Of a DNA stretch of 64,000 nt, positions 61,035 to 64,000 are shown piece by piece. The stretch is from Bacillus sp. AFS073361 (GTDB taxonomy: Bacteria; Bacillota; Bacilli; Bacillales; Cytobacillaceae), in contig NZ_NUZU01000028.1 in the NCBI RefSeq assembly GCF_002567005.1, positions 1 through 64,000 of the forward strand, in the 5' to 3' direction. Positions within the stretch are counted from its first letter, which is position 1, and the number at the start of each line of letters is the position of its first letter. The notes under the pieces were generated by a model, which did no database searches, was not told where the DNA came from, and worked only from the letters and a program-made list of their open reading frames with translations. Position numbers and translations under genes: made by a program.

Positions 61035-61889
61035 GTGGCAGCAGGCGGATTAAAAATGATTCAAAATATGTTGGAACAGCTTCCAGCTTCTGAGCGGAAA
61101 ATTGCTGAACTGATTCTTGAAAATCCTCAAGTGATATTAAACAGTACCGTCCATGACATCGGTTCCAAGGCTAGTACAAGTGGTGCAGCTGTGATAAGAC
61201 TGTGTAAATCTTTGGGCTTAAATGGATTTCAGGATTTAAAAGTAAGAATTGCAGGCGATCTTGTGAAACCGGTGGAGCAAGGGTACCGGGACATTGAGCC
61301 TGGTGAATCGTTTTTCTCCATCGCCCAGAAGACAACAAGCAATAGTATCCAAAGCATCCGCGACTCGGAAGAAATGATTAATTTTGATGAATTGGAACGT
61401 GCTGTTCACACCTTGTCTGCTGCACAAAATGTTCATTTTTTTGGAATTGGGGCTTCAAGCATTATCGCAAAGGACGCCCAGCAAAAGCTCCTTAGGGTTC
61501 ATAAAAATGCAACCGCTTTTACGGATACACATCTTGTTGCCACATTAATTGCTAATGCCAATAAGGAGGATCTCGTGTTTGGGATCTCCCACTCAGGCGA
61601 AACACCTGAAGTCATTAAAGTTATGGCACTTGCAAAAGAACGCGGCGTGAAAACAATTAGTTTAACGAAATATGGGCAATCAACGGTCTCTGCTTTGGCT
61701 GATATTAACTTGTTTACGGCGTACTCTGGAGAAGCTCCGTTTCGAAGTGCAGCTACTTCTTCACGCCTTGCGCAGTTATATATCATGGATATTTTGTTCT
61801 TGTCGATGGCAACCGTCCAATATGAGGATACGATTCATTCCATTGATAAAACAAGAGAAGCGATCCGATTTATTAAAGATGGGAAATAG
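61035..61889 (+). CDS. murR: RpiR-family regulator of MurNAc use
   Basis: A 284-residue regulator. The N-terminal HTH-6 domain has LPASERKIAELILENPQ, STVHDIGSKASTSGAAVIRLCKSLGLNGFQDLKVRI. The C-terminal SIS domain has HFFGIGASSIIAKDAQQKLLRVHK and DLVFGISHSGETPEVIKVM for a phosphosugar ligand, probably MurNAc-6-phosphate. GTG 61035 is preferred because AAAGGTGG lies 7 nt upstream; GTG 61023 also opens the frame. Likely binds the two inverted repeats at 59021 and 60020. Confidence 0.9.
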   Translation: MAAGGLKMIQNMLEQLPASERKIAELILENPQVILNSTVHDIGSKASTSGAAVIRLCKSLGLNGFQDLKVRIAGDLVKPVEQGYRDIEPGESFFSIAQKTTSNSIQSIRDSEEMINFDELERAVHTLSAAQNVHFFGIGASSIIAKDAQQKLLRVHKNATAFTDTHLVATLIANANKEDLVFGISHSGETPEVIKVMALAKERGVKTISLTKYGQSTVSALADINLFTAYSGEAPFRSAATSSRLAQLYIMDILFLSMATVQYEDTIHSIDKTREAIRFIKDGK

Positions 61890-61985
61890 TCCTTTTTGGG
61901 AGGTGATGTGAACACTTTTCCATTTGTAGATTTAAGGAAATAAGTTCACTTAAAAAAATAATCAACGGAGAGAAGGGGAACGAGC

Positions 61986-63347
61986 ATGGCTGGAGAGAAT
62001 AAAATTTTAGCAGAAAAGATTCTTGAACAACTAGGCGGCCCGGCGAATATTAGCAATTACACGCATTGTATGACAAGACTTCGTGTGACACCAAAGGATG
62101 ACGCACTTGTCAACCAAGCGGCCATTAAGAAAATAGACGGAGTCATGGGCGTAGTAGAGGAGGAAACCCTCCAAATTATTCTTGGACCTGGAAAAGTAAA
62201 TAGAGTCACAGAAGAGTTTGGTAAATTAATAGAAGCCGCTGGCGGAATCGATTTGAAAGAAAAGGCGGCCAGCAAAAAGGCGGAAATCAACAAAAAGAAT
62301 GCGACACCGTTTAAACTGTTTTTACGAAAAATCTCTAGTATTTTCATCCCGTTAATCCCTGCACTTGTTGCCTCCGGATTGATTACCGGGATTACAAAAG
62401 CAATCGTTCAAGCGGGATGGTTAGCAGCAGATTCCCAACTGGCGACTATTTTATCGGTTATTGGCAGCGGTTTATTTGGTTACCTTGGCATTTTAGTTGG
62501 TACCAACGCAGCGAAAGAATTCGGTGGTTCACCCGCACTCGGGGCGATTGCTGGTATTTTAATCATTAACCCTGCGGTTGCAGGAATCAAATTGTTTGAT
62601 ACTGCTTTACTTCCGGGACGCGGCGGTTTAATCGGAGTTTTATTTGCCGCCATCTTTATTGCTCTAGTTGAAAAACGAGTTCGTCGTTATGTTCCACAAT
62701 CGCTTGATCTATTTATCACACCAACGGTTGCTTTATTGGTTACTGGTATTGTTACTTATCTTGTCTTTATGCCGTTGGGTGGTTTTGTGTCAGATGCGAT
62801 TACAAAAGGATTAACGTCACTGCTTGATGTGGGTGGTGTAGTGGCTGGATTTGTCCTTGGGGCCACCTTCCTGCCGCTCGTTGTCACTGGTTTACATCAA
62901 GGATTAACACCGATTCACTTGGAGTTAATTAATACACTTGGAAATGACCCGCTTCTGCCAATCTTGGCGATGGGTGGTGCGGCACAAGTCGGGGCTGCAT
63001 TTGCGATTTACGCTAAGACGAAGAAAACTCGCTTAAAAAGAGCGATTGGCGGGGGTCTTCCTGCAGGAATTCTTGGTATTGGTGAACCCCTGATTTTCGG
63101 TGTGACCTTACCATTAGGCCGTCCATTCTTAACTGCCTGCTTAGGTGCAGGTGTCGGCGGTGCGTTCCAGGCTGTCTTCCATGTGGCAACTATCGCGGTT
63201 GGGGTTTCTGGTTTACCGCTGGCATTTTTAGTCGTAACTGGGCAAGTCCTGCTGTATCTGCTTGGTGTATTAATTTCTTATGGAGCTGGGTTCTTGTTCA
63301 CCTATTTATTCGGCTTCAATGATGATATGGCCGGTGAGTTTGATTGA
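61986..63347 (+). CDS. murP: PTS MurNAc transporter, EIIBC
   Basis: A 453-residue PTS permease with an N-terminal EIIB domain (phosphorylated Cys28 in NYTHCMTRLRV) and a ten-helix EIIC domain (FIPLIPALVASGLITGITKA, GTNAAKEFGGSPALGAIAGI, GLHQGLTPIHLELINTLGNDPLLPILAMGG, GIGEPLIFGVTLPLGRPF). There is no EIIA domain, so it must borrow one, as MurP does. It takes up MurNAc or MurNAc-GlcNAc as the 6-phosphate for MupG and MurQ. Confidence 0.93.
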   Translation: MAGENKILAEKILEQLGGPANISNYTHCMTRLRVTPKDDALVNQAAIKKIDGVMGVVEEETLQIILGPGKVNRVTEEFGKLIEAAGGIDLKEKAASKKAEINKKNATPFKLFLRKISSIFIPLIPALVASGLITGITKAIVQAGWLAADSQLATILSVIGSGLFGYLGILVGTNAAKEFGGSPALGAIAGILIINPAVAGIKLFDTALLPGRGGLIGVLFAAIFIALVEKRVRRYVPQSLDLFITPTVALLVTGIVTYLVFMPLGGFVSDAITKGLTSLLDVGGVVAGFVLGATFLPLVVTGLHQGLTPIHLELINTLGNDPLLPILAMGGAAQVGAAFAIYAKTKKTRLKRAIGGGLPAGILGIGEPLIFGVTLPLGRPFLTACLGAGVGGAFQAVFHVATIAVGVSGLPLAFLVVTGQVLLYLLGVLISYGAGFLFTYLFGFNDDMAGEFD

Positions 63348-64000
63348 TCGGTATTAGTTTTTATTTAAATGATCCTTTAGCAGAAGAGCGGATTAGATTT
63401 GCTGGGAAAATGGGTGTGAGGCGGGCATTTACGTCGCTTCACATCCCAGAAGAGTCTGGGGATTTAGCAGGCCGTGCGTGTGAGTTGCTTGAGGCAGCAA
63501 AAGAGGCTGGTATCGAGGTGTATGCAGATGTATCGGCACGAACGCCTGCCCATTTAGGATTGGATAGTTTATTTTCGTTAAAATCCTTAGGGGTTATCGG
63601 TTTGCGGTTGGATGACTTTTTTGCGAATGAGACGATTTTGAGTCTGGCGAAGGAATTCAAACTCGCGCTTAATGCGAGCATTTTGTTTGAGGAAGATGTG
63701 CGGGCGCTGTTAGAAGGCGGGTTAGAGGCTAGTCAGCTGCTGGCATGGCATAATTTCTACCCAAGGCGTGAAACGGGATTATCGGATTCGTTTTTTCAGG
63801 AGCAAAATGAGCTTTTTAAAAGGTATGGTATTCCGGTAAGCGCGTATATTCCAGGTGATGGTGAGAAACGCGGCCCGTTGTATGAAGGGCTGCCAACCTT
63901 GGAAGAGCATCGCGAAGTTGATCCGTATCGGGCTGCGCTGGAGTTGTTCCGCGCGGGTGTGGAGGATGTTTACATTGGTGATCCGGAGGTAAGTGAGGAC
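63344..64000 (+). CDS. mupG: 6-phospho-N-acetylmuramidase MupG (DUF871), 5' part
   Basis: TTG at 63344 overlaps the murP stop (TTGA), behind GGTGAG, and opens 219 codons to the window edge without a stop. The start IGISFYLNDPLAEERIRFAGKMGVRRAFTSLHIPEE, then GLRLDDFFANETILSLAKE, NASI, AWHNFYPRRETGLSDSFFQEQN and FRAGVEDVYIGDPEVSED fit the DUF871 family. In Staphylococcus aureus MupG cleaves MurNAc-6-phosphate-GlcNAc. The start has higher GC than neighbouring genes. With murP and murQ it forms a complete recycling route. Confidence 0.9.
   Translation, partial: MIGISFYLNDPLAEERIRFAGKMGVRRAFTSLHIPEESGDLAGRACELLEAAKEAGIEVYADVSARTPAHLGLDSLFSLKSLGVIGLRLDDFFANETILSLAKEFKLALNASILFEEDVRALLEGGLEASQLLAWHNFYPRRETGLSDSFFQEQNELFKRYGIPVSAYIPGDGEKRGPLYEGLPTLEEHREVDPYRAALELFRAGVEDVYIGDPEVSED

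Overview
The window looks like chromosomal DNA of a low-GC, spore-forming Bacillaceae bacterium (Bacillus, Neobacillus or Mesobacillus type). The evidence is AT-rich intergenic DNA, strong AGGAGG ribosome binding sites, frequent GTG and TTG starts, CcpA cre-like sites, a ykoEDC-type thiamine operon, and EcsC, LCP, YhfC and Spo0E-type genes. No rRNA, tRNA, CRISPR array or prophage was seen. It reads as a metabolic and transport region with several kinds of dispersed repeats.

Layout. 1-430: start of an IS1182-type transposase running off the edge, then a GC-rich repeat (539-666) that recurs inverted at 13361-13491. 0.8-6.4 kb: a catabolic cluster of a covalent-flavin amine oxidase, an MFS permease, an aromatic amino acid lyase homologue without the Ala-Ser-Gly that forms the MIO cofactor, and an AraC regulator. 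6.6-15.2 kb: TRIC-type channel, DUF2294 protein, MFS exporters, a DUF4309-GH3 hexosaminidase and a yhjC-yhjB-like symporter pair. 15.2-18 kb: palindromic repeat, BCCT transporter and an unknown protein. 18-21 kb: AmiS/UreI channel plus NupC transporter behind a cre site, then YhfC behind a Fur-like operator. 21-23.5 kb: ahpF and ahpC with near-identical PerR-like boxes. 23.8-28.7 kb: a repeat-rich secreted protein and a 1230-residue DUF2062/GH18/deacetylase/GT2 fusion resembling PgaB joined to PgaC. 29-33.5 kb: TPP riboswitch, tenA, ykoE, ykoD, ykoC. 34-37 kb: DUF5317 protein, a nested 35-residue membrane peptide and a GGDEF/HD-GYP protein. 37-42.6 kb: a large actinobacterial-style S8 protease beside a HTH-TPR regulator. 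43.8-46.6 kb: acidic surface protein and a UbiB/ABC1 kinase. 47-53.8 kb: hexuronate operon (GntR regulator, uxuA, transporter, uxaC, uxuB) with cre sites. 53.9-56.2 kb: LytTR regulator with a CoA-transferase. 56.2-58.6 kb: LCP, EcsC and Spo0E-like proteins. 59-64 kb: MurNAc recycling (HAD phosphatase broken by an amber codon, murQ, murR, murP, mupG running off the edge) with matching MurR-like operators.

The strongest leads for something undescribed are the MIO-less lyase cluster (candidate betaine-type amino acid catabolism by analogy with ergothionase), the DUF5317/small peptide/c-di-GMP cassette with the peptide gene nested in the DUF5317 3' end, the four-domain polysaccharide synthase fusion, and the short palindromic and 21-bp-period intergenic repeats. 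Functions are read from motifs and family memory; no database search was run.
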